Shown: positions 11,175 through 22,759, numbered from the stretch's first letter. The stretch is DNA of 64,000 nt from Deroplatys truncata (GCA_030765065.1 CM060977.1:161705052-161769051), one strand, 5' to 3'. Made by a program: numbers and translations. The notes: generated by a model from the sequence alone, not told the origin.

Positions 11175-11831
11175 TTTTTAAAAGCAATTTAACTCTACTT
11201 ATGTGCCTAAACACATATACCAAAATACTTTGATTTTTTTTTCTGTCTCCGCACAGTAGATTTTAAAGGTCTTTACCCCATAACACACTAAAAGCAAAGC
11301 TTAGTTTCCAAGAAACCAAACCACAGTGACCATACCATAACAACAATACACCGTTAGTACGGGCGGTTTACAAAAGGCACCGGTCCTCAGGTGGTTTTCA
11401 TGATCAGACCAATTCGCTACACTTTCCTGGTGCTCCGATCCATCGGCTTTGCTGCGGGCTCTGGAACCGTTAGGAAGCTCGTGTATAGGGCATTACGAAG
11501 ATCGCTTCACTGGACTAACGACGAATATCGAGCGGTCCTATTCTGTAAGAAATATAACAGCTATTATAATGCAACTGTAGAACCTGGAAGGCTAGGTGAC
11601 TGCATTTACTTTTCGCCATAAAGTTCGTATTCCATTAAACTGACTCCACACAAGCATCAGCACATTAACTTTTAAGAGAAGACTGTTTAGGGTGTAGTAA
11701 TAAAGTAATACACATGTAAATAACACTAATGATAAAGTAATAACAATTTCCTTTCCCGATTAAAAGTTCCCTTTAGATAAAGTGTGCTTTATGTTTGAAC
11801 TTCATTTATGGGCGTCTTTGGATTCTTAAGT
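11175..11831. other. Stretch without recognised features
   Basis: No repeat matches elsewhere in the window. A 76-codon open frame at 11,391-11,621 has no recognisable motif, and I do not call it a gene. Confidence 0.45.
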
Positions 11832-12940
11832 TGAGGCAGTATTTTTAACACTTGAATAATTTCAATTAAATGATATAATATGTAAATTCAATACCAGCCC
11901 GCCTTGAAGCAATATGTATGTAATAATTTATAAAAATGTATGTAACAGTCATTGCATATGTTTATATTATTGTAAACACGTTTAATAATGTTATGTATGC
12001 ATTACGTAGTTTAATAGTGTAAGAGCTGTGAGAATAATAAGTTTAAAGTTCCTAACAATGAGGTAACAATGAAGAAACCTTGAGGCAATAATGAGTTTGA
12101 GAGTTTGAATGTTACTAGTCATGATTAGGGCAGCAATAATGTAAATTTTGTGACAGTTTAAAAATAGCCAATCAACAGCCAGAAAAAAAAGCTTTCATTA
12201 AATGCAGGTATTCTATTGGACTAGGATTAGCCAATCAGAGACTTGAAATACAGAAGTTTACGGGCTTGGACGATTGAAATATGTTCAGTTGCCTTTAGAC
12301 CTTGGTAGTGACCGGATGGAAGATGTGTTCTCTAAAGAAATATTACGTATTCGTGTGAAAACGAAAATTAAGTATTAAATAAAAGAATCTCACAGCTCTT
12401 GGTATCAGTGTAGTTCTGTTTAATTTGTGCCAAGGATTAATAAAAAGGAGTGAATTTAAACTTAAAATCTGTGTAAGCCTACATTCTTGTCGCACCACGC
12501 CCTGATTAAGAGAAACGTGTCTCTAAAGTAATACTGAAGCAGCCGAGGCAAATATAAACATAAATACTATCTACAGAAGCAGTGTAATGACAAAGTTAAA
12601 TATTTTTTTAAACTTGGAGCGTAACAACAAAAATACATCTTCAAATCGGCTTTACATATGAAGCAGCATATTACGTAACAAACAATCTTCTTCAAATTGA
12701 CGTCCATACGTGGAGCTAAATAAATAAATTCCAAGAACAAACAATTCTACTTCAAATTGGCTACCCAAGCGTGTGGCTAACATCAAAACAATAAATAAGT
12801 AAACAATTAAACTTCAATGCCTACTTCAAGTTGACGCCCAAAGCGTGGTGCAAAAACCTTCAACAACAATAAATAAACAACGTAAAGAACAATATCTACT
12901 TCAAAGTGTTCATTACAAAATATAAAAGAGAACATCAAAA
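11832..12940 (+). mobile_element. LTR-type repeat family B, LTR plus leader with tandem units (copy B3)
   Basis: TGAGGCAG at 11,832 opens an LTR-like unit of about 761 bp ending near 12,592 (TGACA). A leader follows with at least three tandem primer-binding-site-like units: TTGACGTCCATACGTGGAGC at 12,697, TTGGCTACCCAAGCGTGTGG at 12,757 and TTGACGCCCAAAGCGTGG at 12,831. They are separated by ATAAATAA-type spacers and CTTCAA words. An 11-bp inverted pair, GAGCTGTGAGA (12,023) and TCTCACAGCTC (12,388), lies inside the LTR. It is a fossil without visible gag-pol. Confidence 0.55.
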
Positions 12941-13029
12941 CATAAACTTGTTATAATGCAATTCTGATTTACCTACATAATGAAGCTAAATGTAGTTAAA
13001 CATCTGAATAATACAGCTTCACTTTTCGT

Positions 13030-14132
13030 ACTTTCTCTATTTCCTACATGGCAGTACCGAAGGCATTGCATTCCATCCAAAAATTTAATACCGAGATTTC
13101 ACCAGAAATATATGTATTGAGGGCCCCTAAATCCAAAAAAGTATTTTTAAAAAAAGGTCCGTGGTGTATAAACAACATAGCTCGAAAAGTTGGATAAATA
13201 CCAAACTTGGTATTTAGGTTCAGTCCCTTCCAAAGATGCGACACGAAGATTTTCATGAAAATGCCCTATCCCTTCACATCCAAGATTTTTTGAAAATTTT
13301 TATTTTCTAAAAAGTGTTTGAAACAATTTTGATTAAAATGCCACATATTATAGATATTTACGTTACAAATAAAATTATATCTTGAATTTCCTGGGAATAG
13401 CCTAATGAAGTGAATTTTATTCGGAAAAAAATGTGTATAATCTTGTATAGCTAGTAAACAAGCGACAGACGATTTCAAATGAATCTCGAATTGCACGCAA
13501 ATAGCATGGAATTTTAAGGCCCGTACATAGCGTCCAGTACTTAAACATTTGACTATCGTTATTCTCTTTGTATCTATAACGAAATGTGTAAGGTAGCTAT
13601 TTCTGCAAAGGTTTATTTGGACTAAAATACCATAACATGTTAAAGATATTTACATGACAAATAAAATTTATATATTGAATTTTCCGGGAATAGCCTGTGA
13701 AGTCCTCTTCATTCGGAAGGAATTGTTTATAATCTTGTATAAGTGGTAAACTTTAAGCGACAGACTGCACAAAAAATTTAGATCTCTTTAAAGCACACAA
13801 TTTATTTAAATAACGTTTTCTGTGACATCATCTATTTCCGAAATATCCGTTATTAATGGTTCGAATTGTTCAATTCCTGTCGATTTTCGGCTGTTTCTCG
13901 CGATGCCATGGAAAGTGTGAAATTTTGGGCCAGCGTGTGGCATCCAGTTCTTAAAACACTTTACTATCGCTATTCTCTTTGTATCTATAACGATTTGTGC
14001 AATGCAGCTATTTCCTGGAAGATTTATCTGGAATTAAAATGAAATACGTAGGAAAACTAACTTTCGTAAGAGTAATTTGTATACTTGCTAATAAGCGCTA
14101 GAGGGTAGAGAAAGCCATGTAAATGTAACAGA
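13030..14132 (+). mobile_element. Family A repeat with internal tandem duplication, copy A4
   Basis: Begins ACTTTCTCTATTTCC and ends with GTAGAGAAAGCCATGTAAATGTAACAGA. It is about 300 bp longer than other members. The block around 13,508-13,620 (CAGTACTTAAACATTTGACT onward) recurs at 13,918-14,035. The block around 13,330-13,430 recurs at 13,620-13,740. So part of the body is duplicated in tandem, with material lost from the first unit. The microsatellite is almost absent in this copy. Confidence 0.6.
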
Positions 14133-14501
14133 ATATCGTGAGAAAACTGATAATCCTCACTCCTTTTGCATTAATATTCTAGTATGAAAACTCAAATTCC
14201 TATAGTTGTCCGTAAATGGATTTCAAGGATACGTTTATTGTCTAAACCCTCAATAACTACACAGAAAGTTATATTATACTTTTTGGTTACCTATATCTAA
14301 ATTAATATTCCGTCTATTTACAGAGCGAAAAGATAGCAAAACCATTACTTTTATTGCTTGTATTTAGCCCCTAACTTAGAAATTGAAGGGAAAATGAAAA
14401 CAATGAAAATGAAAGTCACCTTTTGTTTTCAAATTGTAGATAACGTTTAAAATTTCGTGTACGTCCCTTTCTAGATTACGGTTAGTCTTGTTTGCTTTTT
14501 T

Positions 14502-14625
14502 ACTTTCTCTACTACGTATAGTAAGTAGGGGAAGTATTGTATTCCACCCAAAAATTCGATACCGAGGTTTCACCGGCAATATATGTTTTGAGACCCCCTG
14601 AATCCAAAAAAAACATTTTTGGAAA

Positions 14626-14656
<31 letters not shown>

Positions 14657-15354
14657 TGTGTGTGTGTTGTGTGTGTGAGAGAGAGAGAGAACAGCGTAAC
14701 TCAGAAACGAACAGTCGGATAAACACCAAACTTGGTATTTAGGTTCAGTATCTTCCAGTGATGCGACACGAAGGTTTTCAAGAAAATCCCCACCCCAGAT
14801 TACCCTTTACATAGAACATTTTTCGAAAATTTTAATTGTCTCAAAGATGACTAACGATTTTGATTAAAATATCATATGTTTAAGATACTTTCACGACAAA
14901 TAAACTGTATATCTTGAATTTTCTGGGAATGTCTCCAAAAGTATTCTTCATTATGAACGACTTTTGCATAACCGGTAAACCATAAGAGATAGACAACATT
15001 TTACTACACAAAAAATGTAAATCGCGTTAAAATAAACAATTTATTTCATATACATTTTTTTTGAGCGAACCATTTTCGAGATATTGCTTGTTATTCCCTT
15101 AAATTTTTCAATACTTTTTCTCAAATGGGAATTCGTTACTCATTTTTTTTATGTCCTGGACATACAAAGAGAATGGAATGCGCCACATAGCAACCAGCTC
15201 TTAAAATATTTGACTATCGCTTAAAGCCTACCAATTCCCCTTGCATCTACAAGAAAATTAGCAATAAGATTAACATGAAGCATATGGAGAATAAGCGTTT
15301 GTAAAAATAGTTTGTACAAGAGTAGAGAAAGTCATGCGAGTGTAACACATCAGA
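14502..15354 (+). mobile_element. Family A repeat, full length, copy A5
   Basis: Starts ACTTTCTCTACTACG after a T run and ends GTAGAGAAAGT, then CATGCGAGTGTAACACATCAGA before TTTTTT. The microsatellite (14,631-14,690) has grown into interrupted GT and GA runs. The rest matches copies A1 and A2 closely by eye. Confidence 0.7.
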
Positions 15355-15424
15355 TTTTTTTAAACATAGTGCAATAATATAAGCTAAATGGTAATGCTTA
15401 CAAAACGCTTTTACACCACCATCA

Positions 15425-15780
15425 GGTTTTATAAAAGGTTCTGAAGAATTTGAGTACATGTGCTTTTTAAGGTCAGCAAGGCATTCAAAATTAGAACGAA
15501 TAAGGAACACTGTTATTAAGGAAGAAATTAAAGTTAAGAATTTTGGGTAGAATATGTAAGATATAACCAACTAAAATGATATGGACACATCAGGTGTATG
15601 TCGGAGGAAAGAGTAATGAGAAAAGTTTGGGAAAGTTGTCCAGCTGAGAGAAGAGGAAGGCGCAGCCGCAAAAATACTTGGATATAGGAAATAAGGAATT
15701 GACGAAAGAAAAAGAACTGGAATGAAATGGCGGGGATGAATGGAGAAAATAAAATAAAATTTTAGGAACAGAAAGATCTG
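15425..15780 (+). mobile_element. Non-LTR retrotransposon 3' scrap (LINE L1)
   Basis: Translation in the frame near 15,574-15,720 gives YGHIRCMSEERVMRKVWESC, then PAERRGRRSRKNTW and RKKKNWNEMAG. This is the familiar carboxy-terminal tail of insect LINE ORF2 (W-Y-G-H-I-x-R-M ... GRP-x-x-x-W). The frame contains several stops, so it is dead. Only the extreme 3' end of the element is present, as expected for 5'-truncated insertions. It lies just downstream of a family A copy. Confidence 0.65.
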
Positions 15781-16361
15781 TAAGCATTGTAATTCTGTGT
15801 ATAAATTCTTCTTCTTAATATTATTTCTGTTGTTGCTGGTAGTGGGGAGCCTTACATTAACATGAAAAGGCAAACTTGAAAACATACGGCACGGGAGTTT
15901 CTCAGATCGGTGGTAAGTGTTGGGCGGACATAGTCCAAAGCCATGCACATTGACCAATTAAGAACACTGGCAGCGCCTCCAGTTGGCACGGCAGACTGAG
16001 GAAGTTGTTGCCACCACACTTCAATTTGCTCATTACTTCGTTCCCGAAATTAATTCGACCTTGTCGCACGCGCTTGCGCCTTTACACATCGCACGCAGCT
16101 GGTTGCTTAACTTAGTCGTGTCATCCACATGAAAGGGTCACGTCTGACAAAATATCATAAACAATTCCCTAAATAATCCTGAGGTCACATATAGACTGCC
16201 CATTAATGATTTAGCAGTAAGGGTTGAACACGAAGAAGAAATGGCCAGGCGAAAGGAAAAGGCGAATAAGTACAAAACAGAAAAAAATTGAGAAAAAAGA
16301 GAAAAGGAAAGGAGGAGATGGAAATATAAAAAGGAAAAGGGAAGAAAAAACCACGGAGATA
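15781..16361. other. Stretch without recognised features
   Basis: Includes a purine-rich GAAA/GGAA tract at about 16,230-16,350 directly before the Tc1 copy. No gene supported. Confidence 0.45.
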
Positions 16362-17554
16362 CACTACGTGATCAAAAGTATCCGGACACCTGGCTGAAAA
16401 TGACGTACAAGTTCGTGGCGCCCTCCATCGGTAATGCTGGAAGTCAATATGGTGTTAGCCCACACTTACCCTTGATGACAGTGTTCACTCTCACAGGCAT
16501 ACTTTCAATCAGGTGCTGGAAGGTTTCTTGGGGAATGGCAGCCCATTCTTCATGGAGTGCGGAACTGAGGAGAGGTATCGATGTAGGTCGGTGAAGCCTG
16601 GCACGAAGTCGGCGTTCCAAAACCTCCCAAAGGTGTTCTATAGGATTCAAGTCAGGACTCTGTGCAGGCCAGTCTATTACAGGGGTGTTATTGTCGTATA
16701 ACCACTCCGCCACAGCCCGTCCAGTATGAACAGGTGCTCGATCGGGTTGAAAGATGCAATCGCCATCCCCGAATTGCTCTTCAACAGTGGGAAGCAAGAA
16801 GGTGCTTAAAATATCAATGTAGGTCTGCGCTGTGATCGTGCCACGCAAAACAACAAGGGATGCAAGCCCCCTCCAGAAGAAACACGACCACACCATAACA
16901 CCACCACCTCCGAATTTCACTGTTGGCACTACACACGTTGGCAGATGACGTTCACCGGGCATTCGCCATACCCACACTCTGCCATCGGATCGACACATTG
17001 TGTACCGTGATTTGTCACTCCACACAACGTTTTGCCACTGTTCAATCGTAATGTTGACGCTCCTTACACCAAGCGAGGCGTCGTTTGGCATTTTTCTGCG
17101 TGATGTGTGGCTTATGAGCAGCCGCTCGACCATGGAATCCAAAGTTTCTCACCTCACGCCTAACTGTCATAGTACTTGGAGTGGATCCTGATGCAGTTTG
17201 GAATTCCTGTGTGATGGCCTGGATAGATGTCTGCCTATTACTCTTACGACCCGGCGGTCTCTGTCAGTCAACAGACGAGTTCGGCCTGTACGCTTTTGTG
17301 CTGTACATGTCCCTTCACGTTTCCACTTCACTATCACATCAGGAACAGTGGACCTAGGGATGTTTAGGAGTGTGGAAATCTCGCGTACAGACTTCTGACA
17401 CAAGTGACACCCAATCGCCTGACCACGTTCGAAGTCCGTGAGTTCCACTGAGCATCCCATTCTGCTGTTTCACGATGTCTAATGACAACTGAGGTCGCGG
17501 ATAATGAGTAAGGTATGTTTGTGGGGGTGTCCGGATACTTTTAATCACATAGTG
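16362..17554 (-). mobile_element. Tc1-like DNA transposon, copy T2 (nearly whole)
   Basis: Ends are CACTACGTGATCAAAAGTAT on the left and its inverted partner ending CACATAGTG on the right, flanked by TA on both sides (16,360-16,361 and 17,555-17,556), the TA duplication typical of Tc1/mariner. Transposase on the minus strand: an amino-terminal paired-type helix-turn-helix (17,460-17,167) and a catalytic part (17,142-16,444) with VVWSDKSRY (first Asp), FQPDRAPVHTGRAV (second Asp) and SPDLNPIEHLWEVLERRL (Glu), giving DD34E. One frame break separates the two halves near 17,145-17,167. It is better preserved than copy T1. Confidence 0.93.
16444..17460 (-). pseudogene. Tc1-like transposase, two-part reading frame
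   Basis: The enzyme would bind the terminal inverted repeats and cut and paste the element into TA sites. The amino part (about 98 codons) covers the DNA-binding helices (FERGQAI, RSTVPDVIVKWKREGT, RTGRTRLLTDRDRRVVRV). The carboxy part (232 codons) covers the whole DDE catalytic core with all three acidic residues present. A single frameshift around 17,145-17,167 separates them, so no complete protein is made as it stands. The usual Tc1 transposase is about 340 residues, which the two parts together approach. Confidence 0.85.
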
Positions 17555-17556
17555 TA

Positions 17557-18245
17557 CAACCCCGGAGAGCAAATGATTAGAGTTTGAGGTTAGAGAGCGT
17601 TTTCGTCTGTGTTTAAAAGCATTAAATTTGCCGTCAAACATCAAAATATGAGTAAAACAAGAATTAAATAAAGACAAAAGAATTGTAAAAATTGCTCGGT
17701 TAAGGAAGGCTTATACTGATAAAGCACAGGAATTGCATACCTACGTCAAACTGGATGCAACATGCTTATTAACTTAATACATACGAGCAGAAAACGAATA
17801 ACAACGGAGGTTTGTACTGTCACCAATATGTGTTTAACCGAAGCAGTGGAGACGGAACTCGATTTATTTTACTTCCCTTTCTTCTTTTGCTCTTCAAGAA
17901 TTAGACTCTACAACCTGTTCCGTTGTTCATTTTTTCTGTGGTTTCCCCAAAGCTCTTTCCTTTCGGAATGTATCTCATAGCTGCTGTGGGTAGCCTTTTT
18001 CCTGCCATCCTTCTAAATGTTGACACCATCTTATGTTATTTTATCTAAATGGAACGCTGAAAGTAATTGAAGTATTTACGTGGGTTACTAGCCTCTACAA
18101 ACAACCTCTGTCAAGAGGTGGGAGATGTAATTCGGAATTCCCTTATATAGGAAAATTGTCTTCATTATAGCTTCGAAGTCTCCCCGTGGAGGAATCTGTG
18201 AAGGGTAATTTTCATGGGACAAAGGTTAGATCATGGTTTACCTAA
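17557..18245. other. Stretch without recognised features
   Basis: No family resemblance and no credible gene between the Tc1 copy and the nested family A cluster. Confidence 0.45.
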
Positions 18246-18344
18246 CGTGTAGTAAATAGAGGAAGTATTTATTGCATTCTACTAAAAAATTCGACACCGA
18301 AATTTCATCGGAAATGTGCGTTTTGATATTCCTTGAATAAAAAA
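18246..18344 (+). mobile_element. Family A repeat, 5' part of an interrupted copy (A6, left piece)
   Basis: Degenerate start of a plus-strand copy (AGTAAATAGAGGAAGTATTT, then TTCGACACCGAAATTTCATC). It stops in an A run at 18,344, where minus-strand copies are inserted. The matching continuation resumes at about 19,508. Confidence 0.6.
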
Positions 18345-18617
18345 TCTGATGTGTTACACTCACATGACTTTCTCTACTCTTGTACAAAGTATTTTTACAA
18401 ACGCTTATTCTCCATCTAGTTCATGTTAATCGAGATAAACATTTGCAGACTCTATCTTATTGCTAATTTTCTTGTAGATGTAGGGGAAAATATATTTACA
18501 AGGGCAATATAGAAAAACAGTAGCCTTTAAGCACATACATATCTCTTAATAGCTGGTTGCTAGGTGCAGCACCATTCCCTTTGCCACAGATTATAACTCT
18601 TTCCATATCCAAGACAA
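18345..18617 (-). mobile_element. Family A repeat fragment (A7) inserted in A6
   Basis: Starts TCTGATGTGTTACACTCACA after an A run and matches the terminal module of copy A11 (29,067). It stops at GACAAAAAAA near 18,617, where the next copy begins. The other end of this copy is missing. Confidence 0.6.
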
Positions 18618-18622
18618 AAAAA

Positions 18623-19504
18623 TTTGATGTGTTACACTCACATGACTTTCTCTACTCTTGTACAATCTAATTTTACAAACGCTTATTCTCCATATGCTTC
18701 ATGTTAATCGAGATATCGAGATGTCAATCGTATTGGTAATATTCATGTAGATGCAAGGGGAATATGGTAGCTTTTAAGCGATAGTCAAATATTTTAACGC
18801 TGGTTGCTATGTGGCGCATTCCATTCTCTTTGCATGCCCAGGACATAAAAAAATGAATAAGGAATTTGAGAAAAAGTATAAGTATTGGAAAATTTAAGGA
18901 AATAACAAGCAATATCTCGAAAACGGTTCACTCAACAAAAGAAATGTATATGACATAAGCTGTGTATTTTAACGCGAGCTACATTTTTTGTGTAGTAACA
19001 TTTTGTCTATCTCTTATGGTTTACCAGTTATATAAAAGTCGTTCACAATGAAGAATACTTTTGGAGACATTCCCAGAAAATTCGAGATATACATTTCATT
19101 TCTCATGACATTATCTTAAACATATGATATTTTCATCAAAATCGTTAGAGCCATTTTTGAGAAAACTAAAATTTTCGAAAAATCTTCCATATAAAGGGTA
19201 GTCTGGGATGGGGGGATTTTCTTGAAAACCTCCATGTCGCATCTCTGGAAGATACTGAACCTAAATACCAAGTTTGGTGCTTATCCGACTGTTCGTTTTT
19301 GAGTTATGCTGTTCACAGACACACACACACAGACACACACACACAGACACACACACACAAACACACACACACGGACATGTTTCCAAAAATGCTTTTTTTT
19401 GGATTCAGGAGGTCTCAAAACATGTATTTCCGGTGAAATCTGGATATCGAATTTTTGGGTGGAATGCAATACTTCCCCTACTTACTATACGTAGTAGAGA
19501 AAGT
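18623..19504 (-). mobile_element. Family A repeat, full length (A8), nested in A7/A6
   Basis: Runs from TTTGATGTGTTACACTCACA to GTAGTAGAGAAAGT before AAAATG. The CA microsatellite with interspersed GACA units is at 19,317-19,373. The A-rich sequences on both sides and the family A pieces outside show that it landed in an A run within an older relative. Confidence 0.7.
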
Positions 19505-19507
19505 AAA

Positions 19508-19689
19508 ATGAGTATTTTTAGAAAAAGTCTAAGCGCGCGCTGTGTGTCTGTCATTAATCACCAAACTTGGTATTTAAGTTCAGCATCTTCCAAGGATGCG
19601 ACATGTAGATTTTCAAGTAAATCCCCCCATCCCAAACTACCCTTTACACGGAATATTGTTCGTTGTTTTTTATTTTCGGAAGCCATTCG
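19508..19689 (+). mobile_element. Family A repeat, continuation of the interrupted copy (A6, right piece)
   Basis: Resumes with AGTATTTTTAGAAAAAGTC, a short TGTGTGTCTG run, then CACCAAACTTGGTATTTAAG and a block ending near ACCCTTTACACGGAATATTG. This is the part of the family A consensus that should follow the left piece ending at 18,344. The remaining 3' portion is absent. Confidence 0.6.
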
Positions 19690-20087
19690 CGTTGCGTCCT
19701 ACTTCAAGTTTTTATAGCATTTAATGTTGCCTGCTCTGTTGATGAGCTTTATGATGTGATCTCGTAGCTTGTTCTGGTTGTCTCGTGCACCAGCTGCTTT
19801 AGTGGTATAACTATGAGTTCTTTATCTTTAGGGTATGCGTGAGTGTATTTTGAAAAGATAACACCAGTTTAGTTAGCTGATAAATTTTAATGTTGACTTA
19901 AATGTTCAGTTTGAGAAGAATCGCCCACTGTTTAATTCACGAGCTAATTACTTGTACGAGTATAACAATAATTAAGCGAAACATCAGTTGCTATAAATCG
20001 CAGAAATATTACTCGAAAATATCCCTCTCAGTAGCCGCTAAATCTTTCTAACACCGGCGCGTTCATGTGCGCTACACAACTTAAAAA
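19690..20087. other. Stretch without recognised features
   Basis: Short unique-looking interval between two family A clusters. No gene supported. Confidence 0.45.
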
Positions 20088-20933
20088 TCTGATGTGACAC
20101 ATTCACATGACTTTCTCCACCCTGTATCCTTTTATTAGTGGGTATACAAACTATTCTTTCTCAAGCTTATTTTTCTATCTACTATATTTTAATTCAAAAG
20201 AAAAAAACCTTTGCAGAAATAGCTACATTATACATTCGTATATAGATACAAGGGAAGAGCGATAATCAAATGTTTAAGAACTGGACACTATATGCTGGCC
20301 TTAAAATTCCATACTGTTTCCAAGCAATCGCGAGAAACAACTGAATGTTGAAATGATTAAAAGAACGACCAAGAAATGAACAATTCGAACCTTTAATAAC
20401 GGATATCTTAGAAACGGCTTATACCACAGAAAAAAATTATTTTAAATAAATTGTGCATTTTAAAGAGATCTACATTATTTGTGTAGTACGTTTTCATCTG
20501 TCGCTTAGCGTTTACCAGCTATACAAGATTATACAATTTTTATTTTCTCTACTACTTATAGTAAGTAGGGAAAGTATTGTATTCCACCCAAAAATTCGAT
20601 ACCGAGATTTCACCGGAAATATACGTTTTGAGACCCCCTGAATCCAAGAAAAAGCATTTTTGGAAACATGTCCGTGTGTGTGTCTGTAAACAACATAACT
20701 CAGAAACGAACAGTCGAATAAACACCAAACTTGGTATTTAGGTTCAGTAGCTTCCAGAGCTGCGACACGAAGGTTTTCAAGAAAATCCCTGACAGACACA
20801 TGGACCTTTTTCTAAAAATGCTCTTTTTTGGAGTCGGAAGGCTCCGAAACATACACTTCCGGTGATATCTTGGTATCGAATTTTTGGATGGAATGGAATA
20901 CTTCCCCTACTTACTATACGTAGTAAAGAAAGT
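20088..20933 (-). mobile_element. Family A repeat, divergent subfamily (A9), interrupted
   Basis: Starts TCTGATGTGACACATTCACA, has the subfamily body shared with A3 and A4, and ends GTAGTAAAGAAAGT at 20,933. It is split at about 20,541-20,789 by a plus-strand family A fragment. Confidence 0.65.
20542..20789 (+). mobile_element. Family A fragment (A10) inserted within A9
   Basis: Begins ATTTTCTCTACTACTTATAG and carries the terminal region, the short GT run and the AAACTTGGTATTTAGG block. It stops at GAAAATCCCT (20,789), where the older copy resumes. Only the ACTTTCTC-end 250 bp is present, so the insertion is truncated at the other end. Confidence 0.6.
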
Positions 20934-22759
20934 AAAAATTACACACGAGAGTAAGTCGCACGAGAGTCTAGAATCTCAGGAGAGACACGAATGTATGATT
21001 AAGCTCCGCCTACATATCGCTACCGCTACCAACGTTCCTGTTTACGCGGTCCAATCTTAAAATCCTACGTATGCGTCTCTTAACTTGTTGTTAAGCCGTA
21101 CCTTGCTAACTCTAAGAAATTCTTTTCACTTTTCTAATTTACAGAATTCCGATCTACGTTACTACTGAATTAAACCCTAACTGCATTCCAAGAACCTTTG
21201 AGTTAATGTGTTCTATACTAGGCTGTTACTAATGTCTTCCTTACCAACCCTGCTAATTATCTTTTTCTTCCCGGACAAATCTTTCAACTCAGGCTTATTA
21301 CATTATACATTGATTTCATATACGTAAGTTATTTATTGCAATTATTTATTTATCTTACTGTCATTTCTGTATTTAATTATTTATATCTTCCTGTCAATAA
21401 TTCTTGTTAACTGTTGAGTTTCTACTGATTCGGAAAGCTTATAGAAATGAAGTGGATGAAATCAAGTACATCAACCAGAAAGTATTGCACCATCGTCGCT
21501 GAAGATGGTTCGTGACCTCGAGTTTGCAGATTACGGTGCCTCTCCATTACAAATAAAAGGGCATTACATGTTCAGTTGCCAAATAGTGTAACACGCGTTA
21601 GCACTTGATAGAACTGATCGTTTCGCTTGACCTAACATTCTCTCAGCCTGGAAAATGGCAGTAAAATACGTGATACCAACATCGGGCGAAAATCACGAAA
21701 ATACATGCTGCATTGATCAGATCTTCTGAGCTTTGCTTGGCGCTGCAAGAAATAGCAAACACGGAGTACTCTATTCCGGCAGGCACAGCTGTCCGCAATT
21801 CTTTCGCGCCAAATAGCGAAGAGGACGCAAATGTGGGGTACAGGCAATAAACGTGCACCAAAATAGAATTGCAGTGAGACTCTTCTGAGACCGCTACGTC
21901 AAGGATCCGGATTCAAAAAGACGTCGTTCTGAAGCAGAACGGAAGCTGTGGGCGGAGAAGAAAGCACACTGGACGACATTCGGCTCTTAATTGCACTTCC
22001 GGCCGTCTTCAATTGCTCTCTGGAAGTGGAGCTAGGTCAGGGATAATAATCAGTGATAACATATTTTGATATTTGATTGAGAAATCACATAATCGAATAA
22101 CGCCTTAACGTTTTAAAACCAGTTTATCACGCATGCAATGTATGAATTAGCCAACAAATAGAAAGCATTAAAAGAATAAGTAAAATGCGGAAACTATATA
22201 GGTGAGGTTATTAGCTGTGCGTAAAGCGAACCTTTCTAAAATCAAGTGTGCGTAATCGGTAATCATAGTTATGGCTTATAACTTGTATTTTATATTTTCT
22301 TTGATTAAAGTGGCATCAAAGCGCAGTCTTTTGCTTTCTTCTCCTCCTAAATGCCTGTGTTGTTTTTCTTTATTCACTATAAATTAACCTTAATAGAAGT
22401 TAACCGTTTAATCCCGGTATTTAAAAGCATTTGCAATACTGTAAGTGCTTTTGAGGAACTATATCTCGAATTTTCGAGATCGCTCGTATGCTTATCGGAA
22501 TACTGGAATCAGATGAGAAGGTTTAAAGCGCTTACGATGCTCAGCAGTGAGAACCAAAGATCCGACGTTCGAGTCTGATTCAATTTTCCAAATGGTTTCG
22601 TACTCACGTAAAATCTGGAACGTCGATAATGTGCACACAGCGAATAAGATATCAGGGGCAATTGTTGCTATCTTCCCTGAAGGAGGGAAGCCGTCACTCG
22701 GCCAGTGCTTACTAATTACATTTTTATTTGTGTAGATAGACTTTACGATGCTTCTAGTT
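20934..22759. other. Long stretch, mostly unrecognised; possible weak tRNA-like SINE at 22,525-22,735
   Basis: No gene supported. Near 22,535-22,580 the plus strand reads GATGCTCAGCAGTGAGA and CCGACGTTCGAGTCTG, spaced like pol III A and B boxes, followed by a ~150-bp body. This could be a decayed SINE, at low confidence. The rest (20,934-22,500) shows no match to other parts of the window. Confidence 0.3.

Noticed and set aside
14376-14729. 117-codon minus-strand frame with His-Thr repeats
   Set aside because: It crosses the family A terminus and microsatellite. The same frame (MVFIRLFVSELCCSQTHT...) appears in many copies and reflects the repeat sequence. No codon-level conservation is evident, and stops fall at different places.
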